A stretch of 64,000 nt of DNA, taken from contig NZ_CP188040.1 of assembly GCF_049943125.1 (NCBI RefSeq), forward strand, positions 2,914,001 through 2,978,000, written 5' to 3'. Positions 1 through 7,516 of the stretch are shown one piece after another. The translations under genes and the position numbers were made by a program. Numbering within the stretch: the first letter of the stretch is position 1; each line of letters starts with the position of its first letter. Source of the DNA: JAEXZL01 sp049943125 (lineage in GTDB: Bacteria; Bacillota; Clostridia; Clostridiales; Clostridiaceae). The notes under the pieces are model-generated. The model did not search any database, was not told the origin of the DNA, and saw nothing but the letters and a program-made list of their open reading frames with translations.

Positions 1-48
1 CAGTATGAGCTCTGGGAAGAAAGAGGGAAGGCAAAGGCTAAGGCTTAA
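1..48 (+). CDS. C-terminal end of an unidentified upstream protein (partial)
   Basis: An open frame enters from the left edge and ends at a TAA, giving the last 15 residues, which are charged and lysine/alanine rich (ends GKAKAKA). Too little remains to name it from sequence. Its position just ahead of treA in the same direction would fit a trehalose PTS permease, the usual partner of this hydrolase, but that is inference from context only. Confidence 0.45.
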   Translation, partial: QYELWEERGKAKAKA

Positions 49-54
49 ATATTT

Positions 55-82
55 AAAAGGAAGGAGTAATCCTTCCTTTAAG
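55..82 (+). other. Intercistronic hairpin before treA
   Basis: The arms GGAAGGA and TCCTTCC flank a GTAA loop, with further A/T pairing outside. No run of T follows, so it is more likely an mRNA-processing or partial attenuation hairpin than a full terminator. It separates the partial upstream gene from treA. Confidence 0.45.
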
Positions 83-130
83 TATTATCGATAATTATTA
101 CAGGTAACTATTACAGAGGAGAAGACTTTT

Positions 131-1798
131 ATGAAGAATTTTAAGCATAGTACAATATATCAAATATATCCTAAATCCTTTTATGATACTGACGGAGATG
201 GGATAGGTGATTTAAGAGGAATAACTAAAAAGCTTGATTATCTAAGCCTTCTAGGTGTTGATTACATCTGGATAACTCCTTTTTATATTTCACCTCAAAG
301 GGACAACGGTTATGACGTGGCAGATTATAAAAGTATAGATCCAAAGTTTGGTACCATGGAGGACTTTCAGCTCCTTATTGAAGAAAGCGATAAAAGAGGT
401 ATCGGTGTAATACTGGATATGGTTTTTAATCATACCTCTACGGAGCATATTTGGTTTAAAAAGGCACTATCTGGTGAAGAGAGATATAAGGCTTATTATT
501 TTTTTCAAAAGGGTTCTGAGAATAATCCTCCCACTAACTGGGAATCAAAATTTGGTGGCAATGCCTGGGAGTATGTCCCAAAGCTTCAGGAATATTATCT
601 TCATCTCTTTGATAAAACACAGGCAGATTTAAATTGGGAGAATGAAGAGGTGAGGAAGGAGCTTTATGAGGTTTTAGAGTTCTGGATGAGTAAAGGTGTC
701 AAGGGCTTTAGGTTTGATGTGGTCAATTTGATTTCTAAGCCAGAGAAGCTTGAGAATGACCTGGAGGGAGATGGCAGGAGCTTCTATACCGATGGTCCTC
801 ACGTTCATGAATTCTTAAAGGAAATGAATCAAAAAACCTATGGGAAAAGAGAAGGGATAATCACCATAGGAGAGATGAGCTCCACCTCCTTGAGTAATTG
901 TGTTAAATATACCAGACAGGACAATCAGGAGCTGGATATGGTGTTTAATTTCCATCACCTAAAGGTAGATTATGAAGATGGAGATAAATGGACCCTGATG
1001 GCTTTTGATTTTATGAAGCTCAAGTCTATCTTTAACAGCTGGCAGGTGGGCATGGAGAATGGGGGAGGGTGGAGCGCTCTTTTCTGGAACAATCATGATC
1101 AGCCCAGGGCTAATTCGAGATTTGGAGATCCAGTGAACTACCCCTTTGAATCAGCTACAATGCTGGCCACAGCTCTTCACCTAATGAGAGGGACCCCATT
1201 TATATACCAGGGAGAGGAAATAGGAATGACAAATCCACATTATAATACCATAGACAAGTATAAGGATGTGGAGAGCAAAAATTACTATAATATTCTCATG
1301 GAAGAAGGAAGAGATGAAAAAGAAGTAATAGAAGTGCTTAAGGCAAAATCTAGAGACAATGGTAGAACTCCAATGCAGTGGAGTAGTGATAAAAATGGTG
1401 GCTTTACCAATGGCGAGCCATGGATAGCTGTCTCTTCAAATTATAATGAAGTAAATGTAGCTAAGGCACTTGAAGACAAGGCTTCAATCTTTTATTATTA
1501 CAAGAAGCTCATAAGCCTGAGAAAGGATAAGGCTATCATAGCTGAAGGTAGCTATACACCAATATTGGAAGATAATACAAAGGTCTTTGGATATATAAGG
1601 GACTATAAAGAGGAAAGGCTTATAGTACTGAATAATTTCTATGGACAGGAAGCATCCGTAGTTTTGGACAAGAGCTTTTATGAAGGTTTTAATGTTAAAG
1701 CTCCTATTATTTTCAACTATCCTGAGGATCCTGAGCTTAAAGAAGCTATGGTTTTAAGACCCTTTGAAGCTGTTGCTTTTTATCTTGTAAATATTTAG
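131..1798 (+). CDS. treA: Alpha,alpha-phosphotrehalase (trehalose-6-phosphate hydrolase, GH13)
   Basis: Cytosolic glycoside hydrolase of family GH13 that splits trehalose-6-phosphate, delivered by a PTS permease, into glucose and glucose-6-phosphate. The 555 residues match the family length. The order of motifs is YQIYPKSFYD near residue 10, DMVFNHTS near 98 (region I), GFRFDVVNLISK near 195 with the nucleophile Asp, the acid/base Glu in TIGEMSS near 247, and WNNHDQPR near 322. The stretch GDGRSFYTDGPHVHEFL and FHHLKVDY closely follow Bacillus subtilis TreA, which favours phosphotrehalase over oligo-1,6-glucosidase. An AGAGGAG site precedes the ATG. A treR-type regulator follows 32 bp downstream, completing a typical tre locus. 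Confidence 0.9.
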   Translation: MKNFKHSTIYQIYPKSFYDTDGDGIGDLRGITKKLDYLSLLGVDYIWITPFYISPQRDNGYDVADYKSIDPKFGTMEDFQLLIEESDKRGIGVILDMVFNHTSTEHIWFKKALSGEERYKAYYFFQKGSENNPPTNWESKFGGNAWEYVPKLQEYYLHLFDKTQADLNWENEEVRKELYEVLEFWMSKGVKGFRFDVVNLISKPEKLENDLEGDGRSFYTDGPHVHEFLKEMNQKTYGKREGIITIGEMSSTSLSNCVKYTRQDNQELDMVFNFHHLKVDYEDGDKWTLMAFDFMKLKSIFNSWQVGMENGGGWSALFWNNHDQPRANSRFGDPVNYPFESATMLATALHLMRGTPFIYQGEEIGMTNPHYNTIDKYKDVESKNYYNILMEEGRDEKEVIEVLKAKSRDNGRTPMQWSSDKNGGFTNGEPWIAVSSNYNEVNVAKALEDKASIFYYYKKLISLRKDKAIIAEGSYTPILEDNTKVFGYIRDYKEERLIVLNNFYGQEASVVLDKSFYEGFNVKAPIIFNYPEDPELKEAMVLRPFEAVAFYLVNI

Positions 1799-1830
1799 CA
1801 GCGGTGTTAGAATTATATCGGTGATGATTG

Positions 1831-2547
1831 ATGGACAGTAAATATATATTTATATACAATGATATATTAACTAAAATTGAAGAAGGGGCTTATAAGAGAA
1901 ATGATAAGCTTCCTTCAGAAAAAGAGCTCATGGATGAGTACGAGGTTTCCCGTGATACCATTAGAAAAGCTCTAAAGCTTTTAGAGGAAGAGGGAATAAT
2001 TCATAAGATCAAAGGAAAAGGCTCGTTGATCTTAGATATTAATAAGCTGGATCTTCCTGTCTCTGGTATTACAAGCTTTAAGGAGCTAGCTAAAAACTTA
2101 AACATGCCGATTAACACAATTCTCTATGATCTTTCCCAGCTGGAAGGGGATAGTGTCATAAGAGAAAAGCTGGCCCTGAGAGAAGAGGCTCCCCTGTGGA
2201 GGGTTATTAGAATTAGAGAGTTTGGAGGAAAGAAGGTTATACTGGACAAGGATTATTTCAATGGAGATATTATTTCTGAATTGACAGAAGCTATCTGCTT
2301 GGATTCTATATATGAGTATATAGAAGAGGTCCTGGGTCTTAAAATTGCCTTTGCACATAAGGAAATTACCGTAGAGACTGCTACCCTAGAGGATAAAAAA
2401 CTCTTAGATTGTGAAGGCTATGATATGATAGTGGTGGTTAAGAGCTTTACTTATCTAGATGATACCAGACTTTTTCAGTATACAGAGTCCAGGCACAGAC
2501 CGGATAAATTTAAATTCGTTGATTTTGCTAGAAGAACAAAGGGTTAA
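1831..2547 (+). CDS. treR: GntR-family transcriptional regulator with UTRA domain, probable trehalose repressor
   Basis: A 238-residue regulator with an N-terminal winged helix (residues 1-70; SEKELMDEYEVSRDTIRKAL is the recognition region) and a C-terminal UTRA ligand-binding domain. In the TreR group the UTRA domain senses trehalose-6-phosphate and relieves repression of the permease and hydrolase genes. Position directly after treA supports that role. The ATG at 1831 is preferred over the overlapping TTG at 1828 because GGTGAT at 1820-1825 is well spaced to it. A strong terminator follows. The specific ligand is inferred from the neighbour, not from residues. Confidence 0.85.
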   Translation: MDSKYIFIYNDILTKIEEGAYKRNDKLPSEKELMDEYEVSRDTIRKALKLLEEEGIIHKIKGKGSLILDINKLDLPVSGITSFKELAKNLNMPINTILYDLSQLEGDSVIREKLALREEAPLWRVIRIREFGGKKVILDKDYFNGDIISELTEAICLDSIYEYIEEVLGLKIAFAHKEITVETATLEDKKLLDCEGYDMIVVVKSFTYLDDTRLFQYTESRHRPDKFKFVDFARRTKG

Positions 2548-2561
2548 TAATGAGGGTAAAA

Positions 2562-2609
2562 AGAGAAGCCCAGTAGCACTTGTCCGCTACTAGTCTTCTC
2601 TTTTTTTTT
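2562..2609 (+). terminator. Intrinsic terminator of the tre operon
   Basis: The arms AGAAG..AGTAGC and GCTACT..CTTCT pair around an ACTTGTCC loop, with a three-base internal bulge, and run directly into nine T residues. It lies 15 bp after the treR stop codon. Confidence 0.9.
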
Positions 2610-2834
2610 CATGAAGCTTAAATTTTAATTGTTGGATGATTTTGTTTAATTATAAGAGCCATAGCTATTATATAGAAGAGTTGAATAAAAATGCGCAATA
2701 TATTGCTCAGATAATGAGCAAAGAATTAATTGACAACATTTACACTAGATGGTAATATTATAATATCTTCCAAATATACATAATATATATATAACTTTAT
2801 ATAAAAAATATATATAATTATATGAAATATATGG
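2610..2834. other. Intergenic region between the tre and LacI-regulated operons
   Basis: Very AT-rich, no open frame with a ribosome-binding site on either strand. A possible upstream promoter is TTGACA at 2730-2735 with TAATAT 17 bp further on, which would give a leader of about 145 nt. Otherwise I see only A/T-rich alternating sequence. Confidence 0.4.
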
Positions 2835-2863
2835 TTGATTTAGAAAATAAATACTGATAGAAT
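2835..2863 (+). promoter_or_regulatory. Sigma-A-type promoter of the LacI-family regulator gene
   Basis: TTGATT at 2835-2840 and TAGAAT at 2858-2863 are separated by exactly 17 bp. The start site would fall near 2870, right before the operator at 2874-2885. Confidence 0.6.
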
Positions 2864-2872
2864 TATTATATG

Positions 2873-2886
2873 AGCAATCGTTTGCA
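2873..2886 (+). promoter_or_regulatory. LacI/CcpA-type operator (autoregulatory site or cre box)
   Basis: AGCAATCGTTTGCA is a near-palindrome with a central CG; the core GCAATC/GTTTGC mismatches at one pair. It fits the family operator of LacI/MalR/GanR proteins and matches the catabolite-responsive (cre) consensus TGNAANCGNTTNCA at nine of ten fixed positions. Placement at about +4 to +15 of the predicted promoter is suited to repression, either by the gene product itself or by CcpA. Confidence 0.6.
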
Positions 2887-2907
2887 CGATTATAGGAGCG
2901 GATTTTT

Positions 2908-3909
2908 ATGGTTTTTTCTAATAAGGTAACCATCTCAGATATAGCTAAGGCCTTAAATGTTTCACAAAGCACAGTTTCCAGAGCTCTTTCAGGAAAAGGT
3001 CGTATCAGTGAAGCTACAAGGAAAAGGGTTTATGATTATATTGAAGACCATAATTTCACTTTAAGTAATTTTGCGAATAAGTTTGCGCAGCCTAAGAATT
3101 TTACTATAGGTGTAGTTCTTCCTGCAGAGCAAAATTTAGTAGAGCTTCCATTCTTTCAGGGAGTACTTCTAGGTATTTGTGAAAGCGCAGCTACCTTGGA
3201 TTATGATGTAATCGTAATCACCTCTCAAGGGAATGATATTTCTTCTTTAGTTCGTATCATTGACAGGAGCAAGGTGGATGGGATAATACTTACTAGGTCT
3301 CTAGTACATGATCTTCCTGCAGAATTTTTAAAAGGTAAGAATATACCCTTTGTAGTTATAGGAAGTACCAAGGAAAAAAATATTACAGAAATAGATAATG
3401 ACCACCAGGAGGCTTGTAGAGAACTAATCTCTATATTGGCAATGAAGGGAATCAAAAACTTTGGCCTTATTGGAGGGGACACGGAGCACATAGTAACAGG
3501 AAGAAGATATCAGGGCTTTTTGGAAGGCTTAGAACAAAACTCCATAGACATGGATTCAGAAATGATATTTACTAATGTAAATTCTCAGCTTCTTATAGAC
3601 CATGCAGTGAAGAAACTTATGGAAAATAAGGCTGATTGTATTATTTGTATGGATGATTTTTTATGTACTTCTGTACTAGCAGTATTATCCAATGAGGGCT
3701 ATAGAATTCCAGAGGATATTAAGGTAGCTTCCTTTTATAATAGCTCCTATTTAGAAAAATACAGTCCACCTATAACAGCCTTAAATTTTAATGTTAAGGA
3801 GCTGGGCACTACGGCCTGCAAGGCTCTTATTGAAGAAATTCATGGGGGCATTTCAGGAAACAAGATTCTACTTAACTATGAAGTTGTTTTAAAACAATCA
3901 ACTAAATAA
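2908..3909 (+). CDS. LacI-family transcriptional regulator of the downstream sugar operon
   Basis: A 333-residue protein with the LacI helix-turn-helix at the N terminus (VTISDIAKALNVSQSTVSRAL, residues 7-27), a hinge helix region near 50-60 and a periplasmic-binding-protein-like sensor domain (GVVLPAEQN, VDGIILTRS, PFVVIGS). It has a good ribosome site (TAGGAGCGG) before the ATG. It heads an operon with a sugar-binding protein, two permeases and a GH35 enzyme, so it most likely represses them until a galactoside is present, as GanR does in Bacillus. The LacI-type site in its own promoter suggests autoregulation. Ligand identity is inference. Confidence 0.88.
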   Translation: MVFSNKVTISDIAKALNVSQSTVSRALSGKGRISEATRKRVYDYIEDHNFTLSNFANKFAQPKNFTIGVVLPAEQNLVELPFFQGVLLGICESAATLDYDVIVITSQGNDISSLVRIIDRSKVDGIILTRSLVHDLPAEFLKGKNIPFVVIGSTKEKNITEIDNDHQEACRELISILAMKGIKNFGLIGGDTEHIVTGRRYQGFLEGLEQNSIDMDSEMIFTNVNSQLLIDHAVKKLMENKADCIICMDDFLCTSVLAVLSNEGYRIPEDIKVASFYNSSYLEKYSPPITALNFNVKELGTTACKALIEEIHGGISGNKILLNYEVVLKQSTK

Positions 3910-3957
3910 AAATGGTGGCTTAAAGCACACTGTTTAAATATTAAGGAGGAAAATATT

Positions 3958-5181
3958 ATGGTTAAAAAGTTATTAGCTTTATTAATGGCTGTTTCTCTAG
4001 GGGTTATTGCTGTTGGTTGTGGTAATGGCAGCGATGATAAGTCTGGCACTGATGATAAGGGTGGTGCTTCTTCTGAGGAAATAACACTGACTGTTTGGGA
4101 ATCAGCAGATGGTCCTGATGAATTCATTAAACAAGCTGGTGAGAAGTTTACAGAAAAAAATCCTAATATAAAAATTGAATTTGTAAACGTTGAGCTTGGG
4201 GATACTACAGGACAGATAGCATTAGATGGTCCTGCTGGTGTTGGTGCTGATATATTTGTAGCTCCTCATGACAAATTAGGTGAGCTTGTTTCAGGTGGAC
4301 ATGTTCTTCCTACTGAAAATGCTGATGCTGTAAAGTCTGCTGTGCTAGAGTCCACAGTAAAAGCATTAACCTACGAAGGGAAAATGTATGGTTATCCTGT
4401 ATCAGCAGAAACCTATGCATTATTCTATAATAAGGCTTTAATCGATGAAGCTAATGTTCCTAAGACCTTCGATGATCTTAAAACTTTTGCTGCTGAAAAC
4501 ACTAAGGGTGACCAATACGGCTTCCTTATGGACGTTGGTAACGGTTATTATACTATCATATTTACTACCAGTGAAAACAATCGTCTCTTTGGAGATAGTG
4601 GAACTGATACAGAAAATACTAATATAAATTCCGAAGCTTCAATAGAAGGTATGAAGGTATTCCAGGACTTAAGCAAGGTAATAAAGGCACCTGCTGCTGA
4701 CCTAGGTACAGAAATTACAGATGCTGCCTTTGCTAGCGGAAAAGCTGCTTTATACATCTCTGGTCCTTGGAACATAAAAAAATTCCAGGATGCTGGTATT
4801 GACTTTGGAGTAACAACTCTCCCAAGCCTTCCTGGTAATGATACACCTGCAGCTTCCTTCTCTGGTGCTAGAGGAATGTTTGTATCAGCATATACAGATT
4901 ATCCTAAGGAAGCAGCTTTATTTGCAGAATTCTTGATATCAGAAGAAATGCAGAAGCTAAGATTTGATATAACTGGAGCAATTCCTTCAATAGATGTAAA
5001 GGTTGATAGCCCATATATAGCAGGGTTCTCACAGCAGCTTGAGCATGCTTTCCCAATGCCTTCCATCCCTGAAATGGGCAAGTACTGGGATGCTATGAAT
5101 GCTGCAAGTGCTAACATCTGGGGTGGTGCTGACATAAAGACAGAGCTTGACAATGTAGATAAGGCTCTAAAAGCAGAATAA
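3958..5181 (+). CDS. Sugar ABC transporter substrate-binding lipoprotein (MalE/GanS-like)
   Basis: Extracellular solute-binding protein, family 1 fold, 407 residues. The N terminus is a lipoprotein signal: KK, a hydrophobic stretch LLALLMAVSLGVIAVG and the lipid-modified Cys at residue 21 in AVGCG, followed by an acidic/glycine linker. The body has the maltodextrin-binding pattern (TLTVWESADG, ITDAAFASGKAALYISGPWNIKKF, FSGARGMFVSAYT). It should deliver an oligosaccharide to the permeases encoded next. The GH35 enzyme at the end of the operon suggests a galacto-oligosaccharide rather than maltodextrin. Strong AAGGAGG site before the start. Confidence 0.9.
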   Translation: MVKKLLALLMAVSLGVIAVGCGNGSDDKSGTDDKGGASSEEITLTVWESADGPDEFIKQAGEKFTEKNPNIKIEFVNVELGDTTGQIALDGPAGVGADIFVAPHDKLGELVSGGHVLPTENADAVKSAVLESTVKALTYEGKMYGYPVSAETYALFYNKALIDEANVPKTFDDLKTFAAENTKGDQYGFLMDVGNGYYTIIFTTSENNRLFGDSGTDTENTNINSEASIEGMKVFQDLSKVIKAPAADLGTEITDAAFASGKAALYISGPWNIKKFQDAGIDFGVTTLPSLPGNDTPAASFSGARGMFVSAYTDYPKEAALFAEFLISEEMQKLRFDITGAIPSIDVKVDSPYIAGFSQQLEHAFPMPSIPEMGKYWDAMNAASANIWGGADIKTELDNVDKALKAE

Positions 5182-5199
5182 AAACACTAGAATAACTTC

Positions 5200-5230
5200 A
5201 GAAAAGGGATGTATAATACATTCCTTTTCT
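5200..5230 (+). other. Intercistronic hairpin between binding-protein and permease genes
   Basis: AGAAAAGG and CCTTTTCT pair, continued by ATGTAT/ATACAT, forming a long stem with only a single G.T mismatch and a tiny loop. No U-tract follows. Such a hairpin typically protects the upstream mRNA and attenuates read-through, giving more binding protein than permease. Confidence 0.6.
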
Positions 5231-5289
5231 TATAACCTTTACTTTACAGTATTAACTTTAAAAAATCATTGAATAAGAGTGGTGATATT

Positions 5290-6657
5290 ATGAAAGGGAT
5301 ACCAGCCAGCGGTACAAATAACAATAAAGAAGTCAAAGGCAGTATTAATATCGATGGAAGCTCAAGAAAAAAGGTACTTATTACTTCACTACTTTTTATG
5401 GGCTTAAGTCATATATTATATTTCAAGCAATATATAAAGGGTGCTATATTTGCTCTTTTAGAGGTTATATTTATCCTTTTGATACCCTGGATGATAACAA
5501 AGCTTACAGATATGGTTACCTTAGGTACTTTAAAAACTGATCTTCCTGTTAAGCTGAGAGATAATTCAGTGTTTATGCTTATTGATGGAATTATCCTTAT
5601 AGCAGTGATATTTATTTTCATAGCTATTTATGCAATCTCCGTTAAAGGTGCTTTAAGTGAATATAAGGATTTTTGCAGAGAAGAAGGACGCATTAAAGGT
5701 ATCAAAGAGTCCCTCCTTAACGTTCAGGATAAGGCCTTTACTATCTTAGGATTAACACCTACAGTACTCTTAGTATTATTTTTTGTTGTGGTACCAATAG
5801 TTTTTTCCATTGCAGTGGCCTTTACTAATTATTCTGCTCCAGAACATATACCTCCAAACAATACCGTTGATTGGGTGGGCTTTGCTAATTTTAAAGCGAT
5901 GTTTGGCGGAAGTGCCACCTGGACCGGAGCCTTTGGTAGAGTGGCTATTTGGACGCTTCTTTGGGCCTTCCTTGCAACCACAACCTGTTATTTTGGTGGT
6001 ATGCTCATGGCTGTTATTCTAAAAGATAGCAAGCTAAAAATAGCTCCCGTATTCAGATCCATCTTCATCCTTCCATATGCAGTTCCAGCTGCTTTAAGTA
6101 TGCTTGTATGGAATAATCTTCTCAATGGAACCTTTGGAACGGTGAATAGGACCTTAATGGCGCTAGGAGTTATTGATAACGTAATTCCCTGGCTCAGCAA
6201 CGATATATTGGCTAAGTTTATGGTGGTTTTAATTAATCTTTGGGCGGGCTTTCCTTATTTTATGCTGCTTATTACAGGTACAATGACTGCTATATCAGAG
6301 GATATGTATGAAGCGGCAAGGATTGATGGAGCTAGCAAATTTCAGCTCTTTAAAGCCATAACCCTTCCTCTGGTGCTTTATCAAACAACTCCGCTTATCA
6401 TAATGTCCTTTACCCATAATATAAATAACTTTGGAGCTATTTTCTTCTTAACGGGAGGAAGTCCAGTAGTTAGTGACAGTACTATAACCAGTGCTGGCGG
6501 TACAGATATATTAGTTACCTGGATGTATAAGCTTACTATAACTCTCCTCAAGTATAACTATGCTTCAGCTATTGCCGTAGTAATCTTTATAGTCCTTGTT
6601 CCATTTGCCATATTTAATTTTAGAAGGACTAAATCATATAAGGAGGGTGAGCTATAA
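5290..6657 (+). CDS. Sugar ABC transporter permease, MalF/GanP type
   Basis: Inner-membrane subunit, 455 residues from the ATG at 5290; an upstream in-frame TTG at 5269 is possible but lacks a ribosome site, whereas GGTGAT sits just ahead of 5290. A long N-terminal part with two membrane segments (ILYFKQYIKGAIFALLEVIF, FMLIDGIILIAVIFIFIAIY) precedes the six-helix core beginning VLLVLFFVVVPIVFSIAVAF near residue 160. The EAA loop that contacts the ATPase reads YEAARIDGASKFQLFKAITLPL. No ATPase gene is in the operon, so a shared MsmX-type ATPase encoded elsewhere is expected. The stop codon overlaps the next start by one base. Confidence 0.9.
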   Translation: MKGIPASGTNNNKEVKGSINIDGSSRKKVLITSLLFMGLSHILYFKQYIKGAIFALLEVIFILLIPWMITKLTDMVTLGTLKTDLPVKLRDNSVFMLIDGIILIAVIFIFIAIYAISVKGALSEYKDFCREEGRIKGIKESLLNVQDKAFTILGLTPTVLLVLFFVVVPIVFSIAVAFTNYSAPEHIPPNNTVDWVGFANFKAMFGGSATWTGAFGRVAIWTLLWAFLATTTCYFGGMLMAVILKDSKLKIAPVFRSIFILPYAVPAALSMLVWNNLLNGTFGTVNRTLMALGVIDNVIPWLSNDILAKFMVVLINLWAGFPYFMLLITGTMTAISEDMYEAARIDGASKFQLFKAITLPLVLYQTTPLIIMSFTHNINNFGAIFFLTGGSPVVSDSTITSAGGTDILVTWMYKLTITLLKYNYASAIAVVIFIVLVPFAIFNFRRTKSYKEGEL

Positions 6658-7496
6658 TGGGAAACTCCATAGGAAATAAATTAAATAAAGTGTTTTTGAT
6701 TATATTCTTGACCCTGACCTCTCTGTTTGTTCTATACCCCATCGTATATGTGGTTAGTGCAGCATTTACCCCAGGGAGCTCCATAGCCTCTGTAGAAATT
6801 TTACCCTTTGGTGGAGGCTTTACTTTAGAACACTTTAAACATCTTTTTCAGAATACTAATTATCCTAAGTGGTTTAGAAATACATTTTTAATTGCAACAG
6901 CTACTTCTATTGGAACAATAATTACTGCTTCTCTCGGAGCTTATGTATTTTCAAGGTTTAGGTTTACCTTTAGAAAGAGCCTGATGCTTTCTATGCTGGT
7001 GCTTCAGATATTCCCATCCTTTGTAGGTATGATAGCTATATATGTTATTTTATATAGAATTGGTGCACTAGATACCCTTTGGGGCTTGGTGCTTGTATAT
7101 CTAGCAGGAAATATACCTTATAATATCTGGCTGGTTAAAAGCTATATGGATACAATATCAAAGAACATTGATGAGGCAGCTAGAATAGATGGTGCCAGCA
7201 ACTTTAAGGTTTTCTGGACGATTATTCTGCCAATAGCAAAACCAATAATCACCTTCCTTGCAGTTACAAGCTTTACAGGACCATGGCTTGATTTCATTTT
7301 CCCTAAGATGGTTCTTAGGTCCCCAGAAAATCAAACCCTGGCTTTAGGCTTATTTAGCTTTGTCACCGATAAGAAAAATGAATTTACCAATTTTGCTGCC
7401 GGGGCACTCCTTGTAGCAATACCTTTCATTATATTCTTTATAATCACCCAGAAAAATCTCATTAACTCAATGGGTGGGGCTGCTGTTAAGGAATAA
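6657..7496 (+). CDS. Sugar ABC transporter permease, MalG/GanQ type
   Basis: Second inner-membrane subunit, 279 residues and about six membrane helices (first VFLIIFLTLTSLFVLYPIVY). The ATPase-contact EAA loop is IDEAARIDGASNFKVFWTIILPIAKP near residue 170, in the standard place. AAGGAGGGTGAG lies inside the end of the preceding gene and the start overlaps its stop, so the two permeases are translationally coupled. Length and helix pattern agree with MalG/GanQ, which form a heterodimeric channel with MalF/GanP. Confidence 0.9.
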   Translation: MGNSIGNKLNKVFLIIFLTLTSLFVLYPIVYVVSAAFTPGSSIASVEILPFGGGFTLEHFKHLFQNTNYPKWFRNTFLIATATSIGTIITASLGAYVFSRFRFTFRKSLMLSMLVLQIFPSFVGMIAIYVILYRIGALDTLWGLVLVYLAGNIPYNIWLVKSYMDTISKNIDEAARIDGASNFKVFWTIILPIAKPIITFLAVTSFTGPWLDFIFPKMVLRSPENQTLALGLFSFVTDKKNEFTNFAAGALLVAIPFIIFFIITQKNLINSMGGAAVKE

Positions 7497-7516
7497 TTAC
7501 AAAGGAGGAGATTGTT

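Noticed and set aside
131..1798. Reading treA as oligo-1,6-glucosidase or a maltose-metabolism alpha-glucosidase
   Set aside because: The stretches around GDGRSFYTDGPHVHEFL and FHHLKVDY follow Bacillus TreA closely, and a TreR-like UTRA regulator is next door.
2098..2358. Minus-strand frame inside treR and similar antisense frames elsewhere
   Set aside because: No ribosome site, composition typical of an antisense shadow; the same holds for the other long frames overlapping clear genes.
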